NCBI GenBank assembly: GCA_045616165.1
Contig: JAZLGF010000023.1
Location: 5,997 to 69,996, forward strand
From: RGIG5612 sp045616165
Lineage (GTDB): Bacteria; Bacillota; Clostridia; Lachnospirales; Lachnospiraceae
DNA: 64,000 nucleotides
Reading direction: 5' to 3'
The position numbers and the translations under genes were made by a program. Positions within the stretch are counted from its first letter, which is position 1, and each line of letters begins with the position of its first letter. Positions 34,186-41,928 of this stretch are shown here, piece after piece. The notes below the pieces were generated by a model. It was given only the letters and a program-made list of their open reading frames with translations. It had not been told where the DNA came from and did not search any database.

Positions 34186-35555
34186 TTATACTGTCTGTTT
34201 TTTTTAATCAAATAAATTATTATTCCAATTACACAACCTATTGCAGATGGAACAACCCAACCAAGTCCTATGCTAAAGAATGGTAATATTTTTGATGCAA
34301 AATTTGATATTGCATCAAGAAAGGCTGTGTTTTGAACTCCTGCTCCTTGTAATGTTGACGAAAGTGCATTTATAAAATCAAATATTGCCGCTACAAGCGC
34401 AAAGGCTGTAGTCCATACATATATTGTTTTGTCATGATTAAAGAATCTTCCAAATATTGCAAGCAAGATAAGTGTAATTGCGAGTGGATATAAAAACATT
34501 AAAACCGGAACGCAAAATGCCACGATTGATGATAATCCAAAGTTTGCAATTCCAAACGAAACAACGCAAAAGATTATTGTCCAAATAGAATATTTTGGTC
34601 CTTTTGGAAACATTTGTGTAAAAGCCGTAGCGCAACTTGTAATTAAGCCTATTGCTGTCTTTAAGCATGCAAAAGTAACAATTATTGTTATTAACCATGA
34701 TCCAGCAATTCCAAAATAATGATTTGCTACTACGCCTAAAATAGAACCTCCATCTTCACACCCTGCGCATATAGAAGAACTATTTGCACAAACAAGTGTA
34801 ATAAAGAAATAAATCAGTCCCATAAATAAACAACTAAAAATTCCACTTAGGCCTGTATGCTTTGCAATTTTGTCCGGATCTTTTTCTCCAAAAAGTTTTA
34901 TTGTATCAACAACTATTATACCGAATGCTAATCCCGCAAGTGCATCAAGCGTATTGTATCCTTCTAAAAATCCTGTGAAAAAGGCGCTTCCACCGCTTAT
35001 GTAATTTTCCGTGCTTGGAACATTTTGAAAACTTTCAACAGGATTAATCAAAGCTACAATAATTAAAACCGCAAGGAAAACTAAAAATGCTGGATTTAAT
35101 ATTCTGCCTATCCATGTCATGATTTTTGCCGGACGAAGTGAAAAGAAAAGTACCGCTACAAAAAACACAAATGAAAAAATTGCAAGTGCTAATGTTTCAT
35201 TTCCCTTTATCAAATTTACAGCACCAACTGAAAACGATGTGCTGGCACAACGTGGTGCCGCAAATAGCGGTCCTATTGTAAGATAAAGCAATAAGCAAAA
35301 GAATATACTATACTTCTTCCCTACCTTAGCAGCTAAACCAACAACACCGTTGCTTCTACTTATTCCTATAGCAACAACGGATAATAAAGGAAGCCCAACA
35401 GCCGTAATAAACATACCAATGTAAGCCAAAATCATATTACCGCCAGCTTCAACGCCAAGTTTAGCTGGAAAAATTAAATTTCCTGCGCCAAAAAACATGC
35501 CAAAAAGCATACTTACAATTATTATTCTTCTTCTAAGGTTAAATCGTGATTTCAT
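34173..35555 (-). CDS. brnQ: branched-chain amino acid carrier protein BrnQ
   Basis: A 460-residue membrane protein with about 12 segments, matching the LIVCS (BrnQ) sodium- or proton-coupled transporter family: GMFFGAGNLIFPAKLG at the N-terminus and AGLAFGIIVVDTIK in the middle. It takes up leucine, isoleucine and valine. AAGGAAAA precedes the ATG. It overlaps birA by 13 bp and is divergent from the HdeD-like gene. Confidence 0.94.
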   Translation of the reverse strand: MKSRFNLRRRIIIVSMLFGMFFGAGNLIFPAKLGVEAGGNMILAYIGMFITAVGLPLLSVVAIGISRSNGVVGLAAKVGKKYSIFFCLLLYLTIGPLFAAPRCASTSFSVGAVNLIKGNETLALAIFSFVFFVAVLFFSLRPAKIMTWIGRILNPAFLVFLAVLIIVALINPVESFQNVPSTENYISGGSAFFTGFLEGYNTLDALAGLAFGIIVVDTIKLFGEKDPDKIAKHTGLSGIFSCLFMGLIYFFITLVCANSSSICAGCEDGGSILGVVANHYFGIAGSWLITIIVTFACLKTAIGLITSCATAFTQMFPKGPKYSIWTIIFCVVSFGIANFGLSSIVAFCVPVLMFLYPLAITLILLAIFGRFFNHDKTIYVWTTAFALVAAIFDFINALSSTLQGAGVQNTAFLDAISNFASKILPFFSIGLGWVVPSAIGCVIGIIIYLIKKNRQYKWMN

Positions 35556-35718
35556 TATTTTTCCTTTATTATTTTGTATATTATTGATTATTTATAACAT
35601 CCAAGATGATTTTACTATATTATTATTTTTTATTCAAAATCTTTTACTCGCTTGAAAAAAAATCTTTATTATAATAACATACTAAAGAATTAAATAAATT
35701 ATAAGGAAGGAACATAAT

Positions 35719-36261
35719 ATGAACGCATTAAAAACTTTTTACAACAAAAAATTCTGGTGGGTATATCTTGTACTTGGAATTTTAATTACTTTACTTGGTG
35801 TATTTTTCGTTGTTTCACCATTAGTTGGATTAGCCATTGAAGTATTATTAATCGAAATTTTATACCTTGTTGCTGGAATTGGTGGAATAGTTTCTTCTAT
35901 CATGGGTAGAAAAAATATGCCTGCATGGCCAGCTTCACTCGCATTCTTTATAATACTTACAATTCTTGGTATTATTCTTATATCTACACCTGGGCTTGGT
36001 GAATTAATGTTAGTAATCTTTACAACAGCTGGTTTTTTATTAAGTGGTATCAACATGATTATTAGAGCTTGTAGCATTAAAGGAGAATGCTGGGGATTAA
36101 CACTTGCTCTTGGTATCATTGTTACCTTAGCAGCACTTAGTTTAATGGGTAATTTCTTTTTAGGATTAGAATTTACAGTTATTCTTCAAACAATATCAAT
36201 TATTGCTTTTGGCATTTCATGTATCACATTATCAGTTCAAATTAAAGATATGCCGCTATAA
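35719..36261 (+). CDS. HdeD/DUF308 family membrane protein
   Basis: A 180-residue protein with six predicted membrane segments in three hairpin pairs (first FWWVYLVLGILITLLGVFFVV), as in the HdeD/DUF308 family. HdeD is linked to acid resistance in Escherichia coli; the role in Firmicutes is unknown. AAGGAAGG precedes the ATG. A strong terminator follows, so it is a single-gene unit. Confidence 0.8.
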   Translation: MNALKTFYNKKFWWVYLVLGILITLLGVFFVVSPLVGLAIEVLLIEILYLVAGIGGIVSSIMGRKNMPAWPASLAFFIILTILGIILISTPGLGELMLVIFTTAGFLLSGINMIIRACSIKGECWGLTLALGIIVTLAALSLMGNFFLGLEFTVILQTISIIAFGISCITLSVQIKDMPL

Positions 36262-36273
36262 AAACGTAACTTA

Positions 36274-36310
36274 AACCGCAATTGGCAAATTGCTGATTGC
36301 GGTTTTTTTT
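36274..36310 (+). terminator. intrinsic terminator of the HdeD-like gene
   Basis: AACCGCAAT (36274-36282) pairs with ATTGCGGTT (36296-36304) and is followed by eight T residues (36303-36310). Confidence 0.9.
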
Positions 36311-36316
36311 GCCTTC

Positions 36317-36345
36317 TTGACTTTATCGCTTTACCATGCTACCAT
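36317..36345 (+). promoter_or_regulatory. promoter of the polar amino-acid ABC operon
   Basis: TTGACT (36317-36322), 17-bp spacer, TACCAT (36340-36345). The weak -10 lies inside the adjacent palindrome, which suggests repression or activation by a dimeric regulator. Confidence 0.5.
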
Positions 36346-36352
36346 GGTAGCA
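36337..36352. promoter_or_regulatory. 16-bp palindrome, candidate operator
   Basis: TGCTACCATGGTAGCA is perfectly palindromic and covers the -10. It is nested in a larger inverted repeat, CTTTATCG (36321-36328) and CGATAAAG (36353-36360). The regulator is unknown. Confidence 0.7.
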
Positions 36353-36383
36353 CGATAAAGTTCTTTGTATCAGGAGGAAAAAT

Positions 36384-37178
36384 ATGAAAAAATTATTTCT
36401 AATATTATTATCTGTTCTTTTAGTAATGTCATTATGTGCATGTAGCTCAGGAAGTAAAAAATCTGATGATGATAAAACATTTATTATGGGTATTGACCCG
36501 GAGTATCCTCCATTTAGTTATATGGATGATGATGGTGAATATACAGGTTTTGACGTTGAAGTATGTAAAGCTGCTTGTGATCTTTTAGGATATGATTTTG
36601 AAATTTTCGCTGTTAACTGGGACGAAAAACTTATTCAATTAGATGCTAATGAATGTGATTGCATTTGGTCGGGTATGACTTTACTTGATTCGATGGCAGA
36701 AGAAGGATATGTTCTTTCTGCTCCTTACTTTGATAATACCCAAGTAATTTTGGTTAAAAAAGATAGTCAAATAAAATCTTCAAAAGATTTAGCAGGAAAG
36801 GTAGTCTCTGTTCAACTAGGTACTTCTGGAGAAAATTTATTAAACGAAGATCTTTCTGACTTAAAGGATACTTTTGCTGAACTAGTTACATGTGATAGCT
36901 TTCTTAAATGCTTCGCCGAACTCGGTGGAGATGCTGTAGACGCTGTTGTTGTTGATGCTCCGGTCGCTAAAGCTTTTGTCAGTGAAAACGAGGAATATGT
37001 TGTATTAGATGAAAATCTTGGTTCAGAACAATATGGTATTGCTTTCCGCTCTGCTGACCAAAAGCTTTGTGATGACATCGAAAAAGCAGTGGCGGAATTA
37101 GTAGATAATGGTACATATGCAAAGATTGCCGAGAAATACGGAAACGAAGTTTCTAATAACCTTATATTTATAAATTAA
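36384..37178 (+). CDS. polar amino-acid ABC transporter, substrate-binding lipoprotein
   Basis: A 264-residue family 3 solute-binding protein. The signal peptide ends in LCAC with lipid-modified Cys20. The mature protein starts with the typical GIDPEYPPFSYMDDDGEYTGFDVEV. It binds a polar amino acid such as glutamine, cystine or arginine outside the membrane. AGGAGG precedes the ATG. Permease and ATPase genes follow at 12 and 9 bp. Confidence 0.94.
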   Translation: MKKLFLILLSVLLVMSLCACSSGSKKSDDDKTFIMGIDPEYPPFSYMDDDGEYTGFDVEVCKAACDLLGYDFEIFAVNWDEKLIQLDANECDCIWSGMTLLDSMAEEGYVLSAPYFDNTQVILVKKDSQIKSSKDLAGKVVSVQLGTSGENLLNEDLSDLKDTFAELVTCDSFLKCFAELGGDAVDAVVVDAPVAKAFVSENEEYVVLDENLGSEQYGIAFRSADQKLCDDIEKAVAELVDNGTYAKIAEKYGNEVSNNLIFIN

Positions 37179-37190
37179 AGAGGTCTGATT

Positions 37191-37841
37191 ATGAGTTTAT
37201 GGGTTATTATCTTAAAAATGAGTGAAGGATTAGGAAAAACATGTGCAATATTTTTTCTAACTCTGATATTTTCTCTCCCACTTGGAATGATTGTTGCTCT
37301 TTTAAGAATGAGTAAAAATAAGATTATCTCGTCAATAACAAGATTCTTTATATCTATACTTCGTGGGACTCCTTTAATGTTGCAATTAATTGCGATTACG
37401 TATGGGCCTTACTACCTCTTTGGTTTTGGTGTGTCTAGAAATAAATTGATTCCTGTTATAATCGCTTTTTCAATAAACTATGCTGCTTATTTTGCTGAAA
37501 TATATAGGAGCGGAATTGAATCAACACCAAAAGGTCAGTTCGAAGCTGCAAAAGTTCTTGGTTACAATAAGATCCAAACCTTTATACGAATAATAATCCC
37601 ACAGGTTATTAAAAGAATACTCCCTAGTATCACTAACGAAGTCGTTACACTTGTAAAAGATACATCTTTAGCTTTTACAGTTTCCTATCAAGAAATGTTT
37701 ACGATTGGAAAACAAATTGCTAATTCACAAACAAGTTTTGTTCCTTTTGTAGTTGCTGGTTTGTTTTATTTTGTCTTTAATGCACTCGTTGATGCAGGTA
37801 TGGGAAAAGTTGAAAAATCTTTTCGTTATTATGCAATTTAA
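37191..37841 (+). CDS. polar amino-acid ABC transporter, permease
   Basis: A 216-residue membrane protein of the HisM/GlnP type with about five segments. It has the ATPase-coupling loop YRSGIESTPKGQFEAAKVLGY and the N-terminal ILRGTPLMLQL. It forms the membrane channel as a homodimer. It lies between the binding-protein and ATPase genes in one operon. Confidence 0.95.
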   Translation: MSLWVIILKMSEGLGKTCAIFFLTLIFSLPLGMIVALLRMSKNKIISSITRFFISILRGTPLMLQLIAITYGPYYLFGFGVSRNKLIPVIIAFSINYAAYFAEIYRSGIESTPKGQFEAAKVLGYNKIQTFIRIIIPQVIKRILPSITNEVVTLVKDTSLAFTVSYQEMFTIGKQIANSQTSFVPFVVAGLFYFVFNALVDAGMGKVEKSFRYYAI

Positions 37842-37850
37842 GGTGACTTT

Positions 37851-38537
37851 ATGAAAATAGTTGAGATGAAAAATATAAAAAAATCTTTTGGTCAAACGCT
37901 AGTACTAAAAGATATAAGTATAAGTGTAAACTCATCAGAAGTTGTCTCAATTATTGGGCCTTCTGGCTCTGGTAAGTCTACTCTGCTTCGTTGTGCAACT
38001 TTTCTTGAAAAAATAGATAGCGGAACCATTTCCTATAACGGTACTCCTGGGCTTGTTTTTCAGAACTTCAATTTATTTCCACACTATAATGTATTAAAAA
38101 ATATTATTGATGCTCCTATTTTAATTAAAAAAACAAAAAAAGAAAAAGCAATAGAAAGTGCAATGTTACTCTTAAAAAAAATGGGGCTTGAAGGAAAAGA
38201 AAAAGCATATCCATGCGAGTTATCTGGTGGTCAACAACAACGTGTCGCCATAGCAAGAGCTCTTGCAATGGAACCAGATATTTTATTTTTTGATGAACCT
38301 ACAAGCGCTCTGGATCCTGAACTTACGGGCGAAGTACTTAAAGTAATTAAACAACTCGCATCAGAAAAAATGACTATGGTAATAGTTACCCATGAAATGG
38401 CTTTTGCAAAAGCTGTTTCTGATAAAGTTATTTTTATGGATAATGGTCAAATAATAGAAGAAGGTGCGCCTTTAGATGTTTTTGACAATCCATCTTGCGA
38501 GCGCACCCGTCAATTCTTAAGAAATTACAATCAATAA
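37851..38537 (+). CDS. polar amino-acid ABC transporter, ATP-binding protein
   Basis: A 228-residue ABC ATPase: Walker A GPSGSGKST, signature LSGGQQQR, Walker B ILFFDEPTSALDP and the switch histidine in VTHEM. It is slightly shorter than GlnQ-type proteins (about 240), lacking a few residues between Walker A and the Q-loop. AAGGTG precedes the ATG. The gene ends 1 bp from the convergent phosphatase gene, with no terminator between. Confidence 0.95.
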   Translation: MKIVEMKNIKKSFGQTLVLKDISISVNSSEVVSIIGPSGSGKSTLLRCATFLEKIDSGTISYNGTPGLVFQNFNLFPHYNVLKNIIDAPILIKKTKKEKAIESAMLLLKKMGLEGKEKAYPCELSGGQQQRVAIARALAMEPDILFFDEPTSALDPELTGEVLKVIKQLASEKMTMVIVTHEMAFAKAVSDKVIFMDNGQIIEEGAPLDVFDNPSCERTRQFLRNYNQ

Positions 38538-38538
38538 A

Positions 38539-40212
38539 TTATTTTTCTTTTTTCTGCTTGTATTCAAGACAAAGCATTGTGATATCGTCAAATTGTGGTG
38601 CATCACCAACAAATTCATCAATATCTTCTTTGATAGCTGGAAGCAAATCAGTAACCGATTTATCAATATTAGCATTAAGTGCTTTTTCTAATCTATCCAT
38701 GCCATAAAGTTGATTATTTGCGTCAGTAGCTTCTGTAACACCATCTGTGTATTGATATAATCTATCGCCTGGTTCAAGCATAAATACATCTGATTTATAT
38801 ACCATATCTTCCATACCTGCAAGTACTAGGCCTGGTTTAATCTTATGAGCTATAAAACTTCCGTCTTTCTTACAAATAAATGGCATCTCATGTCCAGCAT
38901 TAGCATATCTAAATTCTCCTGTTTCAAGGTCTAATATACCTTCAAATACTGTAACGAATAAGCCTTCACTATTTGATTCGCAAAGAAGCTGATTAACTTC
39001 TGTAAAGATTTCACCCAAATCTCTTCCTGGTTGTGTATGGTCTTTAAGAAGTGTCTTTGCAATAACCATGAACAATGCGGCTGGAACTCCCTTACCTGAA
39101 ACGTCAGCCATAACGATTGCAAGATGTGTATCATCTACCATAAAGAAGTCATAGAAATCTCCTCCAACTTCCTTGGCTGTATGCATTGTTGCATAAATAT
39201 CAAACTCGCTATTATCCGGAAAAGCTGGGAAAATGCATGGAAGCATTGAGTACTGGATATGTGTTGCAACATCAAGCTCTGCTCCAATTCTTTCTTTATC
39301 TCTAAGGGATTCAACCATTTCGTTAACGCTTTGCGCAATTTTGCCAATCTCATCCTTAGATTTTACAACAAGTGGATCTTCTGGAAATTCTCCAGTACCA
39401 ATAAGTTCAAGTCTTGCTGTAATCTTTTTGATTGATGAAATCATAACTGTAATAATAATTGCAAGTCCAACACTCATAAGTACTAACATAAAAACTAAAA
39501 GAATAGCTGTTCTTGCTCTTTCTTTTGAAATGAATCCATCCATTTCTTCTATGCTTCGTCCAACAACGATTGCTCCAACAGTATTATCTCTTACGTCTTT
39601 AAGTAATTCATAACGACAATAAATCATTCGTCCGTTAACGTTTGCCTCACCCGCATAAACGCCATCTTCGCTGCTCTCTAATATATCGGCAACTTTTTTG
39701 TCCATATATGTTCCTGTGATATCTTCACCATTTGGACCTTTAGTTGTTCCTGCTACTCTTAAATAATGGCCTTGCATATAACCGCCGGATTCAACATATT
39801 CTAATTCATCATCATTATCAGTTTTAACGAATGTGTAGAAAAATGTCCCCGTAACTTCTTCACAACGATAGAAGGTTTCTGTTCTTGCATGCTCTACTGT
39901 TCCATCACCAACCAATCTATCTCCCATATACAATGCGCCATCTCTTTTATTCCAGTTAGATGCAAATTGTCCTAGTTCGTCACGAAGATATCTAATATCT
40001 GCCGCCAAGCGATCATTAACAAGATTATGCTCTAAATCCTCTAATGAGTCTGTTAATAATAAAAGGCTAAAAACAAGTAATAAAATACCTGCAACAGCAA
40101 CTGATAAAGCAAGCTTAAATCTTATACTTCTATAAAACGGAACCTTTCGTACGCCATCATCCGTTATGATAGTTTTGATTTTTTTAATTAACTTCTCAAA
40201 AACTTTTTTCAT
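38539..40212 (-). CDS. membrane sensor SpoIIE/RsbU-type protein phosphatase
   Basis: A 557-residue protein. TM1 is near 31-53, an extracellular Cache-like sensor at about 55-230, TM2 near 233-257, HAMP at about 258-310, and a PP2C-type SpoIIE phosphatase at about 335-550 with EVGGDFYDFF, MADVSGKGVPAAL and FDDITMLCLEY. Such proteins sense an outside signal and dephosphorylate an anti-sigma-factor antagonist. No partner-switching partner is in the window. It lies 17 bp after a cystatin-like lipoprotein gene on the same strand, so the lipoprotein might feed the sensor. AAAGGAAAA precedes the ATG. Confidence 0.92.
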   Translation of the reverse strand: MKKVFEKLIKKIKTIITDDGVRKVPFYRSIRFKLALSVAVAGILLLVFSLLLLTDSLEDLEHNLVNDRLAADIRYLRDELGQFASNWNKRDGALYMGDRLVGDGTVEHARTETFYRCEEVTGTFFYTFVKTDNDDELEYVESGGYMQGHYLRVAGTTKGPNGEDITGTYMDKKVADILESSEDGVYAGEANVNGRMIYCRYELLKDVRDNTVGAIVVGRSIEEMDGFISKERARTAILLVFMLVLMSVGLAIIITVMISSIKKITARLELIGTGEFPEDPLVVKSKDEIGKIAQSVNEMVESLRDKERIGAELDVATHIQYSMLPCIFPAFPDNSEFDIYATMHTAKEVGGDFYDFFMVDDTHLAIVMADVSGKGVPAALFMVIAKTLLKDHTQPGRDLGEIFTEVNQLLCESNSEGLFVTVFEGILDLETGEFRYANAGHEMPFICKKDGSFIAHKIKPGLVLAGMEDMVYKSDVFMLEPGDRLYQYTDGVTEATDANNQLYGMDRLEKALNANIDKSVTDLLPAIKEDIDEFVGDAPQFDDITMLCLEYKQKKEK

Positions 40213-40229
40213 ACTTTTCCTTTATTAAA

Positions 40230-40964
40230 TTATTCTTTAAGGTCAGCAAGATTTAATACACAAATATTATTGACACTAGCATTGCCTTCTAAATCTTTAT
40301 AAACTGATATTACATATGCGTTTGCAACAGGGTTAGCTGTAACCATTGTGCCTTTTGCCAGATATGCAAGATTTTCTCCAGCAACAACCTGAGTTCCTAA
40401 AACTGTAACTGGTGTATATCCAACTCCAGTTAATCCTTCTAATGCTTTATTGAAGGTATCTGTATCTTCACTAGATACATCCGCCATCTTATCCATATCT
40501 TCAAAAACAGTCCATCCACCTGCTAAACCAGTTTCTGGGGCTGCACCAGAATTTTCTTTAGAAGTTAATGACTCAAGGTCAAGCTCTTTTACAGAAGTAA
40601 TGCTTGAGTTTCCTTCAAGGTCTGCATAAACAACAACCGCTGCCAACTTAACAACAGGGTTTTGTGTAACTAATGTTTCTCTTGCAATGAACATATAATT
40701 TGTTCCAGCAACAAGCTGCGTTCCAATAAGCGCAACTGGTTCATATCCTGCACCGGCCATTCCTTCCATTGCTCCAGTCCAAGCAGTAGCAGCTTCCTGA
40801 GGCATCGTTGTAAGAGAATTTTCTGAATTTATTTGCCATCCTCCTGCGTGTTCTTCTTCCTGTGGAATCGGATCGGTTGGAATAGGTTCATCCTCTTTTT
40901 TATTACAACCTACCAATCCTATAATAAGAATCAACGATAATGTAATTATTAATATTTTTTTCAT
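40230..40964 (-). CDS. lipoprotein with two tandem cystatin-like domains
   Basis: A 244-residue lipoprotein from the ATG at 40964, which has GGAGGAG upstream; an earlier in-frame ATG at 40979 lies within that site. The lipobox is LVGC with Cys20. Two repeats of about 95 residues follow. Each has AGGW, a central GY-P-V and the motif GTQxVAGxN (81-89 and 190-198), then NP and VVYADLEGN/SVYKDLEGN. QxVAGxN is the inhibitory-loop motif of cystatins, so a cystatin-like fold is inferred. Whether it inhibits cysteine proteases is unknown. It is upstream of the sensor phosphatase. Confidence 0.8.
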   Translation of the reverse strand: MKKILIITLSLILIIGLVGCNKKEDEPIPTDPIPQEEEHAGGWQINSENSLTTMPQEAATAWTGAMEGMAGAGYEPVALIGTQLVAGTNYMFIARETLVTQNPVVKLAAVVVYADLEGNSSITSVKELDLESLTSKENSGAAPETGLAGGWTVFEDMDKMADVSSEDTDTFNKALEGLTGVGYTPVTVLGTQVVAGENLAYLAKGTMVTANPVANAYVISVYKDLEGNASVNNICVLNLADLKE

Positions 40965-41033
40965 TATAACCTCCTCCAATATTAATAATTAATTCTATCA
41001 TTTTTTATTTGCTTAATCTATAAAATATTTTCA

Positions 41034-41570
41034 TTAGTACTCTAAAAGAATATTTTTTATTTCATCAAGTGATGACGCAAAATATATATGTTTTTGTCTT
41101 TCTATAGTCAAAAGTTCTTTTTGAGTCATATGCTCTAATTGCGCTTTTAAATGGTCGTAATAGCCGTTCAGGTTATAAAAAATACATGGCGCTTTTTTTA
41201 TTTCTAGCGCAACGGTCGTCATTACCTGGGCAATTTCTTCAAGGGTTCCTACTCCACCTGGAAAAGCAATAAACGCATCTCCAAGTGCTATCATCTTTTG
41301 AATTCTTGATGAGATATCATCATAAATTAACAGCTCACTTAGTCCGTCATACGCTAAGCCCTGCTCACTAAAATGTTTAGCTTCTACTCCTATTACGTAG
41401 CCACCTGCTTCTAGCGTTTCTTTTGCGAGAATTCCCATAAGGCCTGGGTGCGAGCCACCATATACAAGTTTATGTTCACTCTTTCCAATCCACTTTGAAA
41501 AATCTATTACCGACTTCGTAATTGTTTCATCATTTCCCGGAGACGATCCTAAAAATACAGTAATATTCAT
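41034..41570 (-). CDS. LOG-family (TIGR00730) Rossmann protein
   Basis: A 178-residue Rossmann-fold protein with VFLGSSPG at the N-terminus, VYGGSHPGLMG and PGGVGTLEE (104-112), the signature of the LOG family. Members hydrolyse nucleoside 5'-monophosphates to the base and ribose 5-phosphate; many were misnamed lysine decarboxylases. GAAGGTTG precedes the ATG. Its role in bacteria is not settled. Confidence 0.88.
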   Translation of the reverse strand: MNITVFLGSSPGNDETITKSVIDFSKWIGKSEHKLVYGGSHPGLMGILAKETLEAGGYVIGVEAKHFSEQGLAYDGLSELLIYDDISSRIQKMIALGDAFIAFPGGVGTLEEIAQVMTTVALEIKKAPCIFYNLNGYYDHLKAQLEHMTQKELLTIERQKHIYFASSLDEIKNILLEY

Positions 41571-41712
41571 TGTTCAACCTTCCCATTAAATGTAATCATG
41601 TTTATTATCGTTCTTTGAAGAATTCTATTTCCTCGCCTAATGGGCCTTTACAAAAAGCATTTTAGCATATTTAAAAAAAGCAAACAAGGAAGATGGGGTG
41701 AGTCAGAATCAA

Positions 41713-41744
41713 AAAAGGACCAGGTCTTTTGACCTGGTCCTTTT
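41713..41744 (-). terminator. intrinsic terminator of tRNA-Leu
   Basis: A perfect stem, 41713-41726 paired with 41731-41744 with a 4-nt loop, and a T run on the minus strand. It begins 4 nt after the tRNA 3' end. Confidence 0.92.
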
Positions 41745-41747
41745 TCG

Positions 41748-41831
41748 TGCGGAGGATGGGACTTGAACCCACACGCTGTAGCCAGCACAAGATCCTTAGT
41801 CTTGCTCGTCTGCCAGTTCCGACACCTCCGC
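41748..41831 (-). tRNA. tRNA-Leu (anticodon AAG)
   Basis: An 84-nt class II tRNA. The acceptor stem GCGGAGG/CCTCCGC is perfect, the discriminator is A, the anticodon stem is CAAGA/TCTTG with loop CTAAGGA (anticodon at 41795-41797), the long variable arm is GCTG/CAGC, and the T arm is GTGGG-TTCAAGT-CCCAT. CCA is not encoded. A34 would need deamination to inosine by TadA to read CUC and CUU. It has its own promoter and terminator. Confidence 0.93.
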
Positions 41832-41878
41832 ATTTTACGTAACCCTCAAACGTTTCGCTTAAAAGTCGCGCAAAAGAT

Positions 41879-41906
41879 ATTATAACATAGCATCGCTAAA
41901 TATCAA
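41879..41906 (-). promoter_or_regulatory. promoter of tRNA-Leu
   Basis: Minus strand: TTGATA (41901-41906), 16-bp spacer, TATAAT (41879-41884) with an upstream TG. The predicted start is about 40 nt before the mature tRNA. Confidence 0.75.
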
Positions 41907-41928
41907 CATTTTTTTAATAATTTTCAAC

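Noticed and set aside
41648..41833. Open frame overlapping the tRNA-Leu gene
   Set aside because: It is the tRNA and its terminator read as protein; no ribosome binding site and no protein-like composition.
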